64,000 nucleotides of DNA from Ruegeria sp. R14_0 (GCF_017743975.1 NZ_JAGHRC010000001.1:806001-870000); one strand, 5' to 3'. Counted from the first letter of the stretch, positions 10,001-18,635 are shown. The notes: a model not told the origin generated them from the letters alone. A program made the numbers and translations.

Positions 10001-13000
10001 TTCGAAGGCTCAATTCAGCTTCAGCCGACACTCTATGAAGACTATGACATCGACCGCGAAAACAGCGATCCGTTCACGTCTGCTGGAGATTTTTTTGGTG
10101 ATGACCTGACAATCACACTCACCACACAAGATGACAACACGGTCACGACGGATGATCAGGTATCGGATGCCACGTTTGATGTGGACGTCGATCCGGTCAA
10201 CAATTTTGCGGTCATTTTAACGCTGCCCGAAGGCAACGAGGCCGTCATCGACGCGGCTGGAGGGGTCTGGGAAATCCCGTTCAATCCGATCATTCAGGAT
10301 CAGGATGGCAGTGAGCAAGTTACAGCCGTTGTGCTCAGGCAGGTTCCAGATTTCATCACCATTTTCGTGCCTGACCCTGCCAATCCGGGTGGCCCCAAAA
10401 TACCGGCCTTGCTGACCGAGGTGAACACGCCTCCGGGTTTCAACACTTGGAGTTTGGAAAACGGTGGCTGGCTGGAGGCGGAAGCACGAGGAATACCGCT
10501 GCATTTTGCCGGTCCCGTTTCTGTCAACGTAGAGGTAGTGACCACCGAAGCGGACGGCGGCGGTACGCGAGTGACGACTCTTCCAGAAACGCTGTTTATC
10601 GACCCAATTGTCGATGGTGGCGACCCGAGTGAGACAAACTCGACAAATGAAGATCAGGCTGTGTTCTTTCCGATCGACGGAAACTTGATCGACAACCCCA
10701 CAAACTCTCCGGGATCGCCCGAGGCGATTTTGGATGTTGTGATCATCAGCAACATTGTCGCGGATTCCGGAGGGCGGGTTCCAAAGTTCTTCGATGGGCC
10801 GCCCAATGATCCGGCCTCGGTCGAATTGACGCCAGTGTTCACCGGCCCCCGCGGGTCTCTGGAACTGACGGTCGCTCAGGCGTCGAACCTTTGGGTCGTT
10901 CCGGGTCAGGATAGCAATGAAGACTTCGTTTTTGACGTGTCTCTGATCTATTTCGAAACGCTCGATCCGACGCAGGTTCAGGTCGCAACGGGAACCGCCA
11001 CTTTGACCGTTAAAGGCATTGCCGACGATCCGATCATAACCGTTCAGGACGAGGCGTCCTTTCCGCAAAACCCAAACCTGATCGATCCTATTTTCAGGCC
11101 GGATGAAGTGGTCGACGGCGTGGAAAACTCGGACCGTATCTATGGCTATGCCGGTTTTGATACGGCGCCGTTCCTGCTTGATAAACGGCTGAGCATTTTC
11201 ACCATCGACAGCGGTATCATTTCCCAGAACGAGGCCATCACATTCAGCCAGAATGTTACCCCTCTGAGCGGTGAAATGACCGAAATTCTTGTCCCCCAAG
11301 GGGCCGCCAATGCGGACTTTGACGGGTCCGAGACGATTTACTACATCATTACCGGTGTGGACCCGGCGACGGCCTTTACAAACGCAACGCCGATCGACTC
11401 GAGCGGGACAAGCTATCTGGTCACCGAGACCGAATTGCCGAACCTGGAATTTGTCCCGGCGGATGTAAGCCAGCCAACGTATTACGACATGACCTTTACC
11501 GCGATTGTGGTCGAGGATGATTATAACCCGCCCAACTTTGCAGGGTTGACCGCAGAACAGGTCATTGCAGCCATTGACGCTTTGCCCGGTGGGGCGGCGG
11601 TTTCGGAAGACTTTACAATCGTCGTTGTCCCGGACCCTGATGGTGGCGGCGGCAATCCCTGTACTCCGGAACAGGACTTGCCTCTGCCGGTTCTTGAATT
11701 GGTCGGCAGCGGTGATGAAGACACAGAAATCGCCTTCAAGATCAAGATCACACCAAATCCGCCTTTCTATGACAGTATCGACGACCTATCGAACCTGCCG
11801 AATGGTGTGACCGGAGACTTCGGGTTGGGCATAAACCTTCCTCCGGGCGCATCGCTGAGCAGCGACCCACCGGGGGCGGTGCTGTTTGATCCGGTTACAG
11901 GGCTGTATGCCATTGATCTGGCGCTGTTAGGCGTTGATCCCAACGATCCGACACAGACGGCCGGTTCGATCCTGTTTACGCCGCCTGAGCACCAGTCGAG
12001 CCCGGTTAACCCGTTCGACCCAAACGAAACATTTGGACCGGATGACCCGTACGACAACCTGACCCAGCTTGAATATTTCATGCTGCTCAACAACTTCACC
12101 TGCGGCACCACCGACAGCGCGACCAGTAATTTCAACATCACCATCAATCCGGTCGTCGATGGCCCGGACATTACGACGACCGGTGGCAACTCGGTTTTGG
12201 AAGATACGCCTTTCACTCCGGGTATCGAGATCAACGGGATCGACCCCGGTGAACGCCTGACCGGTGATATCATCATCGAAATCGACGGGGCGAACGGAGG
12301 TCAGTTGCTGGACGGCAGCGGTAATCCGATCCCCGGCACCCCGGTCGCGGGCGGCTTTATCGCTTACACCGTAACTCAGGCTCAATTGGCGACCGTTCAA
12401 ATAACGGCCAGAGAACACTATAGCGGACCATTGGAGTATCGCGTTACAGCAACGACCGAGGATGTCGACGGTTCCACCCTGTCTGATACGATCACGCGGA
12501 CAATCAACATCATCCCTGTCGCGGACACGCCCTTTTTCAACTTTGATCAGACACCGATCGACCCGGACACCGGCCAACCCTTTGTTGACACCAGCGGGCC
12601 GACACCGGTCATCACGATTATCGAAGACATTCCGTTTACGTTAAAAAGCGTGATTGACGCGGATTCACCGGATCAGGATGGGTCTGAGGAAGTCACTTTG
12701 GTGCTGTCCGGCGTGCCGGATTACCTTGAGGTAACGGGCCCCGCCAGCGGGTTTATCGACAATGGGGACGGCAGTTTCACGATCACTCCGGCGGCTTGGA
12801 CACAGGTCCAAATCAAGCTGAAGGATGAACACGCCCGGACGCCGGACGCGCTGGACCCGACGCTGCCGTCTCAGATCCCTCTGACTTTGACGGTCAACAC
12901 TTTGGAGCTTGCGAACTCGGACAGTGCTTCGGGTTCGGTCGACTTTGTGGTGCAGGTACGCCCGGATGCAGACGTGCCGACCTTACAGGCGGACATCATC

Positions 13001-15004
13001 CCGGGAACCGGACAGGAGGACGATGGTCTGAGCTACTCGCTGCAGATCGAAGGCACCACGCCAGATCCGCACGAAACCATGAGTTTTCAGATTACCGTTC
13101 CACCTGGCGGTAAGATCTTTCTTGCCGGTGTCGAGCAGACCCCGGTTGGTGGCGTCGTTACCTTGCCGGGTGAGTTTCTGGGGCAAAACGCAGGCGGCCA
13201 ATATGTGTTCGTTCCCGACGGGACCGTGGTCAATTTTGTACCGCCTCCGGATTTTGCCGGGGACATCAGCCTTGATGTCGTGGCGGTAACGACAGATACG
13301 GCCGTCGGTGGAGGATTTTCGGATACTGAAACATCCGCACCTATCGCGCTGGACATCACGATCACGCCTACGCCTGACCTCATACTCACAGTGACCGATC
13401 CAGACGTTGTCCTGACCGAAACGGACGATGTCGTTAGCTATACGCCTGCGGGTGATTTTGACATTCAGGTCACGGATGTCGATGGGTCAGAGTTTGTCGA
13501 TCAGGTGACGTATACGATCACAGGCGTCCCTGCGGGGACGACCTATCAGATCGGCGCTGGTGCTCCGATTGCCGTAACCGGGGATCTTGTCTTCACCGGC
13601 AGTCTGGCCGACTTCAATCAGTTGCAGGTGAACTTCCCCGCGGATTTCGCAACCAACGGAACCGCGTTGAACGGCTCGTTGCAGGTGACCACAAACGAAG
13701 GCGGCGATCAGACCAGTAATTTCACGATCGAGATCGATGGTGAATTGGACCTTACCGTTACGATTGATCCGATGCCGCAATCCGCCCCGCAAACCGGCAA
13801 CCCCATTCAGGTAGACTTTGGCATCACTGCGACGGTCACGGATACTCAGACGACGCCATCAGAAACGCTGGAGCAGGTCCTGGTTCAGTTCACGGCACCT
13901 TTGCCTGCAGGAACAACCGTTTCGGCTGGCAGTTTGTCAGGGGACCGACAGACATTGACGCTGAGCAGAGGGGCCACTTCTCCGGCTGACTTCGCTCTGT
14001 TGGTCGCGGCACTGGCAATCACGCTTCCGGCGAGTTTTGCGGGGGCCGTGGAAGGGACTGTTACGGTTTCGACAAACCATGGTTCCGGCCCAAGCGATAG
14101 TTTCGCGATCGACGTCAATGATCAGCCTGCGGTGTCGGGCCCGGTCAGCGTGACCTCAACGGATCCGGTTTTCTTTATCGATTTTGCGACTTTGCTGGCC
14201 AATGCCAGCGATCCGGATCAACCATTGAGCGTTGCGAATATCGCAACGACCGACCCTGACGTCGCGATCGACGTACAGGCAGCAGGTGTTCAGATCACGG
14301 TACCTAACGCTTATGTTGGAACGCCGGTTCTGACTTATGATGTCGTTGATAGCGGTGCGGTTCCTGCCAGTACAAGTACACAGGCCGATTTGGACATCGA
14401 CACCCTGCAAATGGAATCCACAGGCACGACAATCACCGATCCCGGCGGTGCCACGCGCGATCTTTTGGATGATGTGACCGGCGCAGCAGGGGGGAACGAC
14501 ATTGCCAAGGGGACAAGTGGGAATGACGGTGTGGTTCTGTCCGCGACCTCGCCCTATGCCGAGATCGAGGGGTTCAGCCTGCTGGACGGAAACGACTTCA
14601 TCAACCTGTCCGCATCTGCCCAAGGTTACAGCGTCGATCTTGGCGCAGGAGATGACTGGGCGATTGGTAGCTCTGGCAACGACACGATAACCGGAGGAGA
14701 AGGGTCGGACACGCTGGAAGGCGGAACCGGTTCGGACATCTTCGTAATGACTGACCTGACCACGTCTGATGTGATCACGGATTATGAGGGGCCGGGGGCG
14801 GGCGATCAGATCGATCTGACCGCGCTTGTCAGCGTTGATCCGATCAATCTGGGAACCGAGGTCACCTATGACAATACGACCGGTGAATTGGATGTCTCGG
14901 GGGCGTTGGCTGTGACGGTGAACGCAGCAGGCGGAGGTTTTGGAAATCAGGTCGAAGTGATTTTTAACGATGCCAGCGGCGCGCAGCAGACTGCGGTGAT
15001 CTGA
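4004..15004 (+). CDS. Giant repetitive RTX adhesin, type I secretion substrate
   Basis: 3,666 residues. Residues 1-170 form a non-repetitive head (VVVDGDLFLISEDGETVALI). Then come about 3,300 residues of Asp/Thr/Val-rich beta-sandwich repeats of the cadherin-like type. The motif D-x-D-G-S-E recurs at least 13 times and P-x-D-F-S-T about eight times. The tail has three RTX nonapeptides (GSSGNDTIT, GGEGSDTLE, GGTGSDIFV; about 3555-3581) followed by a type I secretion target region (DVITDYEGPGAGDQIDLTAL). There is no N-terminal signal peptide, as expected for T1SS substrates. I found only two cysteines (about 2553 and 2700). Acidic repeats should bind Ca2+ and stiffen outside the cell. The convergent exporter genes next door support export. 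Attachment or biofilm is the inferred role; no enzymatic domain was seen. The ribosome site is weak (GGTG). Confidence 0.9.
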   Translation: MAKDTIDQSHRFPDETTAEQLSAALINAPDLFRLIVDTDGLTAVNLPDGFVATKFVVVDGDLFLISEDGETVALISGAETSYILLSEGFPFSATRLQDSIDALGDWDQLGDVPSLTLDQMTNLRGTRPGTGEQEEVRVGDPLIGLEYNPLLPPTEYPPELRRDEQFFAGEVFDDGGVPEPGDNRISLSGLPVARETDAPVEMRPASFLQFDIEQADLGEAITLVTLEINGLPVGTNSNLGQITVSGGVATLSFSGSEADFNALSLTYPTDFSTQSRNDAAPGPLQATVSIETNFLGSSQFSFEIAVLAEGDAVIDDTSPDTVPDETDDPITFKPADLLAPQVTDTDGSEGYETLELIVTGLPGGSTLAGLGIVVPAGATAVIAAAADGSATLSITMDVTQVADIQSAYDSLQVTVPADFSTDNRSDLTSGTQLPISLTLNIQTDEDVSAAVDAPNDGTVTVTRVIDIGFEEDIDLSGPARIDAEEDGGNPNASIGVDIDLGIEITVDDQDGSETEDPNDPVFGAMVEVRFDTLPPGTTVNGGTLNGNVWTGTVPEAEALILSLPPDYSGQINTQVTVTTREGSETINQEIVVTPTSDVEIIGDIVTQETDAPLDIRISDFVDIRIDDPDEELAQFELSINGLPAGTRLVDENGADIGTFTPGAGSTVDLVLNYDVDSSGFDPAEIRLIFPTDFSTESPPTTLVADLTVTTRENGVLTTPVSDTFDIVIGAEGDVFIDDRKPDTIPDETDSATLITPSDLLEPVVTDADGSESLESLTLTITGLPAGSTAASLAITTPPGAVLTIADDPATGAATLTLTMNSASVADILAAYDAFELTLPQDFSTANRADLTNGSNTLPLTFTLDVQTDEDQDPNTDTAMDGTATATRVVDIDFELDAELDAPLLIEAEEDGGVPNSSVGVDVDLQIDIDITDIDGSETATPGTPFSASVSITFFGMPAGTTFPTGNFDTTTGVWTGTVAEAEALVLGLPGDYNGTIASFITVTTPEGQVTTPQVIVVDPVSDVTIGGEVVATETDAPVEVLLSTFIDVQIPPDETIQTLEFSLDNLPPGTQAVDGAGTPVGSFSTNPDGTENFLFNYNGTGTDPRDVRLVFPTDYSTTSPLVNLEASLEIVTDQGTTTGQIPVTVNFEGDVEVDDATVNLAETDDVVLVTPADFILPRATDIDLSESVEQVLVVFNALPAGTRVSTDGGATFTPASPTLNFSGDFATYQNLVIELPADFSTQNPAAVLEAQVVGITNEGGVDDGFLVINLSAEGDLDLSGPGALVLNENDAPGDTDEDNTTTAPLEFRLADAVTGQATDADGSESIATVDVVVNGLPPGTQYSINNGVTFLAATPGGVLTLTGLSLPDYQNLVIRLPDDFSTTTPITGSATFTTDEALLAGETDTGPNDGVETGTFTVTVNSEQDVEITAQDITVIEDLGQPIPLNLDVDITDIDGSESITALTLDFANLPTGDTVLSDGTVLNAGNTQWTGTVAELQTLAVVSLPTHYSGVIDITVTIDTDEGDPTVATESFKLNVTPVAEPTIILSVDDSTPNVDERGPDNFIVDEDSSFLLLIDAETPDRDGSEALTQIVIENVPPGWIADTGGVVDLALFEQGAAQITSASLSGTTLTITLTPGVTDFDGAVRVTPLANDDRDVATIVGGELTATVTSVDQAATLPTDTQTATDSVDVDVDAIVDDLNFAAADVTVNENVNNRRRIDVDISGTALADNDGSETISSLSLTISVATASDVFDPSDTSQLELRVSDSALRGFVTITQTGSTADSVSYSLTPAPGATQAQFTSAIESLETIVPQHFSGVLTLNGTLAWNETTTGDVEDDTSDNFNTGTFQITQTVNPRAEADLTASVFVLTAAEVASGSPTAVSASVEDGSVNGAEILTLLESTGDGSGPGQVALFVGLDASSPDTDGSEALSTLVIGNVPTDWIADFLNGSDVDAAAFFTSDGTGPLAQSELDKIDSATYDAATGALTITFVPDVTSFEGSIQLQPTLYEDYDIDRENSDPFTSAGDFFGDDLTITLTTQDDNTVTTDDQVSDATFDVDVDPVNNFAVILTLPEGNEAVIDAAGGVWEIPFNPIIQDQDGSEQVTAVVLRQVPDFITIFVPDPANPGGPKIPALLTEVNTPPGFNTWSLENGGWLEAEARGIPLHFAGPVSVNVEVVTTEADGGGTRVTTLPETLFIDPIVDGGDPSETNSTNEDQAVFFPIDGNLIDNPTNSPGSPEAILDVVIISNIVADSGGRVPKFFDGPPNDPASVELTPVFTGPRGSLELTVAQASNLWVVPGQDSNEDFVFDVSLIYFETLDPTQVQVATGTATLTVKGIADDPIITVQDEASFPQNPNLIDPIFRPDEVVDGVENSDRIYGYAGFDTAPFLLDKRLSIFTIDSGIISQNEAITFSQNVTPLSGEMTEILVPQGAANADFDGSETIYYIITGVDPATAFTNATPIDSSGTSYLVTETELPNLEFVPADVSQPTYYDMTFTAIVVEDDYNPPNFAGLTAEQVIAAIDALPGGAAVSEDFTIVVVPDPDGGGGNPCTPEQDLPLPVLELVGSGDEDTEIAFKIKITPNPPFYDSIDDLSNLPNGVTGDFGLGINLPPGASLSSDPPGAVLFDPVTGLYAIDLALLGVDPNDPTQTAGSILFTPPEHQSSPVNPFDPNETFGPDDPYDNLTQLEYFMLLNNFTCGTTDSATSNFNITINPVVDGPDITTTGGNSVLEDTPFTPGIEINGIDPGERLTGDIIIEIDGANGGQLLDGSGNPIPGTPVAGGFIAYTVTQAQLATVQITAREHYSGPLEYRVTATTEDVDGSTLSDTITRTINIIPVADTPFFNFDQTPIDPDTGQPFVDTSGPTPVITIIEDIPFTLKSVIDADSPDQDGSEEVTLVLSGVPDYLEVTGPASGFIDNGDGSFTITPAAWTQVQIKLKDEHARTPDALDPTLPSQIPLTLTVNTLELANSDSASGSVDFVVQVRPDADVPTLQADIIPGTGQEDDGLSYSLQIEGTTPDPHETMSFQITVPPGGKIFLAGVEQTPVGGVVTLPGEFLGQNAGGQYVFVPDGTVVNFVPPPDFAGDISLDVVAVTTDTAVGGGFSDTETSAPIALDITITPTPDLILTVTDPDVVLTETDDVVSYTPAGDFDIQVTDVDGSEFVDQVTYTITGVPAGTTYQIGAGAPIAVTGDLVFTGSLADFNQLQVNFPADFATNGTALNGSLQVTTNEGGDQTSNFTIEIDGELDLTVTIDPMPQSAPQTGNPIQVDFGITATVTDTQTTPSETLEQVLVQFTAPLPAGTTVSAGSLSGDRQTLTLSRGATSPADFALLVAALAITLPASFAGAVEGTVTVSTNHGSGPSDSFAIDVNDQPAVSGPVSVTSTDPVFFIDFATLLANASDPDQPLSVANIATTDPDVAIDVQAAGVQITVPNAYVGTPVLTYDVVDSGAVPASTSTQADLDIDTLQMESTGTTITDPGGATRDLLDDVTGAAGGNDIAKGTSGNDGVVLSATSPYAEIEGFSLLDGNDFINLSASAQGYSVDLGAGDDWAIGSSGNDTITGGEGSDTLEGGTGSDIFVMTDLTTSDVITDYEGPGAGDQIDLTALVSVDPINLGTEVTYDNTTGELDVSGALAVTVNAAGGGFGNQVEVIFNDASGAQQTAVI
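4931..6196 (+). repeat. Adhesin super-repeat unit 1 (422 codons)
   Basis: A higher-order unit inside the adhesin gene. It starts at EGDAVIDDTSPDTVPDETDD, passes a TDEDVSAAVDAPNDG / EEDGGNPNASIGVDIDLG block and an ETDAPLDIRISDFVDIRI block, and ends where the next EGD..IDD..PDTIPDETD begins. The start-to-start distance is 1,266 bp. All three marker blocks recur in the same order in unit 2, so this is a duplicated multi-domain segment rather than single-domain repetition. Confidence 0.8.
6197..7447 (+). repeat. Adhesin super-repeat unit 2 (417 codons)
   Basis: The second copy of the higher-order unit, beginning EGDVFIDDRKPDTIPDETDS. It has the matching blocks TDEDQDPNTDTAMDG / EEDGGVPNSSVGVDVDLQ and ETDAPVEVLLSTFIDVQI. 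At 7448 a further EGDVEVDDATVNLAETDD start follows, but the order of blocks then diverges. Differences between copies are mostly amino-acid substitutions, so the duplication is old, or has been kept from homogenising. Confidence 0.8.
14666..14746 (+). repeat. RTX nonapeptide repeats of the adhesin
   Basis: Three consecutive GGxGxDxUx-type nonapeptides (GSSGNDTIT, GGEGSDTLE, GGTGSDIFV) at codons 3555-3581. A looser copy, DLGAGDDWA, comes just before. Such repeats form a Ca2+-loaded parallel beta-roll that helps fold type I secreted proteins after export. Three is a short array for so large a protein. Confidence 0.85.
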
Positions 15005-15010
15005 ACCGGA

Positions 15011-16330
15011 TCACCGCTCGCGCATGGCCTCGAACCGGGCCTTTCGGAAAGGTTTGAGGAGATAGTCCAAAACTGTACGCTCTCCGGTCAGAATATCGAC
15101 CGAGGCAACCATGCCGGGGCGGATTTCCAGACGCAGATCGCCCTTTTCCAAAGCGTTGCTTTGCGTTTCGACGACCAGTGGGAAGTAAACCTCACCCGTG
15201 GCCTCGTCCTGTTCGGCATCAACGCCAACGCGGGTGACCTGACCGTCAAGTGAGCCGTAAACGGTGAAATCAAAGGACGTCAGCTTCACGCTGGCGGGCA
15301 GGCCGGGGCGGATAAAGGCCACATCTTCGGGCTTGGCCCGCGCTTCGATCAGCAGGGTGTCATCTGCAGGGACGATGCGCAAAACCTCTTCGCCCGGCGC
15401 GATCACAGCGCCAATGGTGTAGACGTTCAGGGTCGAGACTATGCCGTCCACCGGCGCGCGCAAAGCTGCCCGGTTCACAACATCGGTTGCGCTTTTGATG
15501 CTTTCTTCGATGACACTGAGTTGGTTGAGCGTATCGGACCGTTCGATGTTGATCTCGGCCCGGCGCTGCAATTCGGCCTCGGTCACACGGGCTTCGGCCT
15601 CGGTCAGGGCCGCTCGGGCCTGTTCGCGTTGCCCGTTCAGCGCGTCGCGCTCTTGTCGTTTGGCGCTGCGTTCGCGTTCGACCGGCAAGATCTGGGCGCG
15701 GGGGACGATGCCGCTGTCGGTTTTGATCTGGATCTCCTCGTCCAGCAGGGCAAGGTTTTCGGCCACGCGATCCAGCGCCGCGTCCAGTTCCGCAATCTCT
15801 TGCACGCGTTGTTGGACCTGCGCATCCAGAACAGCGCTTTGCCCCACATAAGAGGCGGTTCGGCTATCAAACAGCGCGCTTTCCCGTACGGCCAGCGAAC
15901 TGTCCGGGTCGATACCCGCCGAGGAAAAGTCAGGCGTTTGAGCTCCGGCCAACTCGGCCTCAAGGCGCAAGGCACGCGCGCGCAGGGCCAGTTGTTGCGC
16001 GCGCAACTCGCCCAGACTGGCGGCTGAACTGGTATCGTCCAGCCGTACCAGGATTTCTTCGGCTGTGACTGCATCGCCCTCGCGCACCAGGATTTCGCGG
16101 ACGATCCCGCCTTCAAGGCTTTCAACAACGCGGGCCTGACCCGATGGGACAACGCGACCTGTGGCGCGGGCCAATTCCTCGATCCGCGCCAACGAAGCCC
16201 ACAAAAGTGCGCAGCCGACGATCAGCAAAAGGCCAAGAAGAACAGCAAAGACCCAACCCGAGGATCGCCGGACGCTTGCCGCCTCGCGACCTTGCGCGAA
16301 ATCGACCAGTTCCCAATCACGATTGCTCAC
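15011..16330 (-). CDS. HlyD-family periplasmic adaptor of the type I secretion system
   Basis: 439 residues. A cytoplasmic head is followed by one membrane helix at about 27-48 (VFAVLLGLLLIVGCALLWA). Next come a lipoyl half-motif (VVESLEGGIVREILVREGDAV), a long coiled-coil alpha-hairpin (about 110-280, rich in Ala/Glu/Arg heptads) and the second lipoyl/beta-barrel half (LRAPVDGIVSTLNVYTIGAV). It bridges the ABC exporter and the TolC channel. The start is GTG, overlapping the end of the ABC gene by 14 nt, so translation is coupled. The gene ends six bases from the convergent adhesin gene, so its substrate is almost certainly that protein. Confidence 0.93.
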   Translation of the reverse strand: MSNRDWELVDFAQGREAASVRRSSGWVFAVLLGLLLIVGCALLWASLARIEELARATGRVVPSGQARVVESLEGGIVREILVREGDAVTAEEILVRLDDTSSAASLGELRAQQLALRARALRLEAELAGAQTPDFSSAGIDPDSSLAVRESALFDSRTASYVGQSAVLDAQVQQRVQEIAELDAALDRVAENLALLDEEIQIKTDSGIVPRAQILPVERERSAKRQERDALNGQREQARAALTEAEARVTEAELQRRAEINIERSDTLNQLSVIEESIKSATDVVNRAALRAPVDGIVSTLNVYTIGAVIAPGEEVLRIVPADDTLLIEARAKPEDVAFIRPGLPASVKLTSFDFTVYGSLDGQVTRVGVDAEQDEATGEVYFPLVVETQSNALEKGDLRLEIRPGMVASVDILTGERTVLDYLLKPFRKARFEAMRER

Positions 16331-18635
16331 TGCGAACCCTCGTGTTGTTCTCTGCCAGTTGTTTCAGGATCACATCCTTTGGCCCCTTGGCCGTGACCTC
16401 GCCGTTGTCCAGCACGATCAAGGTGTCGACCAGCGCCAACAAGGAACTGCGGTGTGTCGAGACGATCAGGCTCATGGGCCAGTGGTCCAAAATGCGCGCC
16501 AGATTCTGCACGAACAGTTTTTCGGTCTGTGTGTCCATGGAAGAGGTCGGCTCATCCAAAATCAGCACCCTTGGGCGAGGGAGCAAAGCACGTGCCAAAG
16601 CGACCAACTGGCGTTGTCCGCCTGACAGGTTGCGGCCCCGTTCGGTGATGGGCATGCCAAATCCCTGCGGGTGTGAGGCGGCGATGCGATCCACGCCTGC
16701 CAGTCGTGCCACGCGCAGGACGTCGGCATTGGTCGCGTGGGGCACGCCGAAGGCAATGTTCTCAGCCAGCGTTCCCGAGAACAGAACCGCTTCTTGCGGA
16801 ACAAGCTGGATGTCTTTCCGCAGTTGCGCAGGCGCAATCTGGGCCATGTTCAGCCCGTCCAACAAAACCATGCCCTCGGATGGCGCGTACAGGCCTGAAA
16901 GAACGCGAACCAGACTGGTCTTTCCTGCACCGACCGGGCCGATCACCCCGATCCGCGCCATTGGCTTGGTGGTGAGCGATACCTCTTTCAGCGCAGGAAC
17001 CTTGGTGCCGGGGTATTTCAGAGAAACGGCCTTCAGCTCAAATCGTCCCTCTTCGGCCGGCGCATTCACTGTCGCGCCCGAGACGCCCTTGTCCGAAGGT
17101 TGTGACATCAACGCGTTCAGTCCGCGTAACGTTGAAAATGCAAAGCTCGCGCGGACGAACAGCCCGGCCAAAGCGGCCGTAGGCGCCATGGCTCTGCCGG
17201 ACAGGATCATCGCCGCGATCACGGCGCCCATCGTCAGATTGCCTTCCAGCGCCAGATAAACCCCAATGACCACGATCCCGATCGAGGAGAGCTGTTGCGC
17301 AAATCCGGTCACGGTTGTTGCAAGCGTGGCCAAGCGGCGGCTGCGTTCCTGTGTCGTTGCGGATTCTGACACCATCCGCTCCCACCGTGTTTGCATCCGG
17401 CTTTGGCCAGACACGGCCTTGAGCGTCTCAAGGTCAGTCACAGCCTCGACCGCGACGGCATTTTTGACGCCTGTCATCTGCCGATCAGAATTGGACGCCT
17501 GGCGCAGCGGGATCATGATCAGCAGGCCCATCACCAGAACGAAAACCAATGCAATCGCCGGAGGCCAGGCCAGAGGGCCGCCGATATAGGCAATGACGCC
17601 GATGAACAGAAAGGCAAAGACCAGATCGGTCAGTGACGCCAGTGTTTGGGACGAGAAGAAATCGCGAACCTGCTCATAGTCCTTGAGGTTGTTTATCAGG
17701 CCCCCTGCAGGCTGCGCCTGACTGTCCAGTCGCAAGTCCGAGATATGCCTGAAAATCTCGGCGGAAACAGCCAGATCGACACGCCGCGCGACCTTGTCGA
17801 CAACCCGCGCGCGCACCCATTTCAGGATCGCATCCACGAACAGGGCCAAACCCACACCAGCGACCAGCGACCAGAGCGTGATCACCGCCGCGTTCGGAAA
17901 TACGCGATCATATACGTTCATGGTGAACAGCGGCATCGCCAGGGCCAGCACGTTGATCATGGCCGAGGCCATGATGACCTGCATGTAGTCGCCCCAGAAC
18001 CGGTTCACCACGCTCCAATACCAGTGGCGCGGCGTGTCTGATGGCGTATCGCTGACAGCAGATGCAGCCTCTGTCTGCAACAACAAGGCGTGTCCGGCAT
18101 AGGTTTCCGAAAGCTCTGCAAGCGGCAGAGTCAGCGTATCATCCGAGCGCGATGGCCAGACTACCGTTGCTGAATCGTGGTCCTTTTTGACCAGCACACA
18201 GGCCTCGCGCCCAGACAGAAACAGAACAGCGGGCAAGACGGATGTGGGGATGTCGTTCAGCTTGCGGCGCGTCAGATGCGCGCGATACCCGTGGGCCTCA
18301 ACCGCTTTGATGGCCTGATCGGGGCTCAGGGTGCCATGGGCATCCAACGGGTGGCCGGCTGTCAGAACCTCGACCCCGATATCCCGACCACGCAGATGCA
18401 TGCAGGCGGCCACGGCACTGGCTAACGGGTCTTTAGGAGGTTGTTTGAACTGCCAATCCGACTTGCCGGAGGCAGCAGTTTTTTCGCCCGAGACGACGCG
18501 CGGCGAGATGCTGAGCCGGGTTGCTTGTTTTGGCGTGTCGTCGGTGGTGATCTGATTTTCTCCGTTTGCGAGGAGTTGTTTAATCCAGCGACTTCCGCCA
18601 GTCCTTGAAGGCCCTCGCGTCCAGTCTCTGTTCAT
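16317..18635 (-). CDS. Type I secretion ABC exporter (permease + ATPase, C39-like domain)
   Basis: 772 residues. An N-terminal C39-like domain (about 68-195) lacks the catalytic Cys of true C39 peptidases (AVAACMHLRG replaces the Q..CG..C region), so it should bind rather than cleave substrate, as in HlyB/LapB exporters. A six-helix membrane domain (about 220-500) follows. The nucleotide-binding domain has Walker A GPVGAGKTS (about 566), signature LSGGQRQ (about 668), Walker B VLILDEP (about 688) and H-loop STHRSS (about 727). The ATG lies 56 nt inside the tolC-like gene. No in-frame ATG, GTG or TTG lies downstream before the domain, so the long overlap appears real unless an ATT/ATC start is used. 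Confidence 0.93.
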   Translation of the reverse strand: MNRDWTRGPSRTGGSRWIKQLLANGENQITTDDTPKQATRLSISPRVVSGEKTAASGKSDWQFKQPPKDPLASAVAACMHLRGRDIGVEVLTAGHPLDAHGTLSPDQAIKAVEAHGYRAHLTRRKLNDIPTSVLPAVLFLSGREACVLVKKDHDSATVVWPSRSDDTLTLPLAELSETYAGHALLLQTEAASAVSDTPSDTPRHWYWSVVNRFWGDYMQVIMASAMINVLALAMPLFTMNVYDRVFPNAAVITLWSLVAGVGLALFVDAILKWVRARVVDKVARRVDLAVSAEIFRHISDLRLDSQAQPAGGLINNLKDYEQVRDFFSSQTLASLTDLVFAFLFIGVIAYIGGPLAWPPAIALVFVLVMGLLIMIPLRQASNSDRQMTGVKNAVAVEAVTDLETLKAVSGQSRMQTRWERMVSESATTQERSRRLATLATTVTGFAQQLSSIGIVVIGVYLALEGNLTMGAVIAAMILSGRAMAPTAALAGLFVRASFAFSTLRGLNALMSQPSDKGVSGATVNAPAEEGRFELKAVSLKYPGTKVPALKEVSLTTKPMARIGVIGPVGAGKTSLVRVLSGLYAPSEGMVLLDGLNMAQIAPAQLRKDIQLVPQEAVLFSGTLAENIAFGVPHATNADVLRVARLAGVDRIAASHPQGFGMPITERGRNLSGGQRQLVALARALLPRPRVLILDEPTSSMDTQTEKLFVQNLARILDHWPMSLIVSTHRSSLLALVDTLIVLDNGEVTAKGPKDVILKQLAENNTRVRSEQS

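Noticed and set aside
10217..11299. 360-codon open frame antisense to the adhesin
   Set aside because: Its residues mirror the sense codons of acidic repeats (Arg/His/Gln rich) and show no fold or motif; it is a shadow of GC-rich coding DNA.
4004..15004. Adhesin as an RTX toxin or enzyme
   Set aside because: I saw no protease, lipase or pore-forming domain, only repeat beta-domains and the secretion tail.
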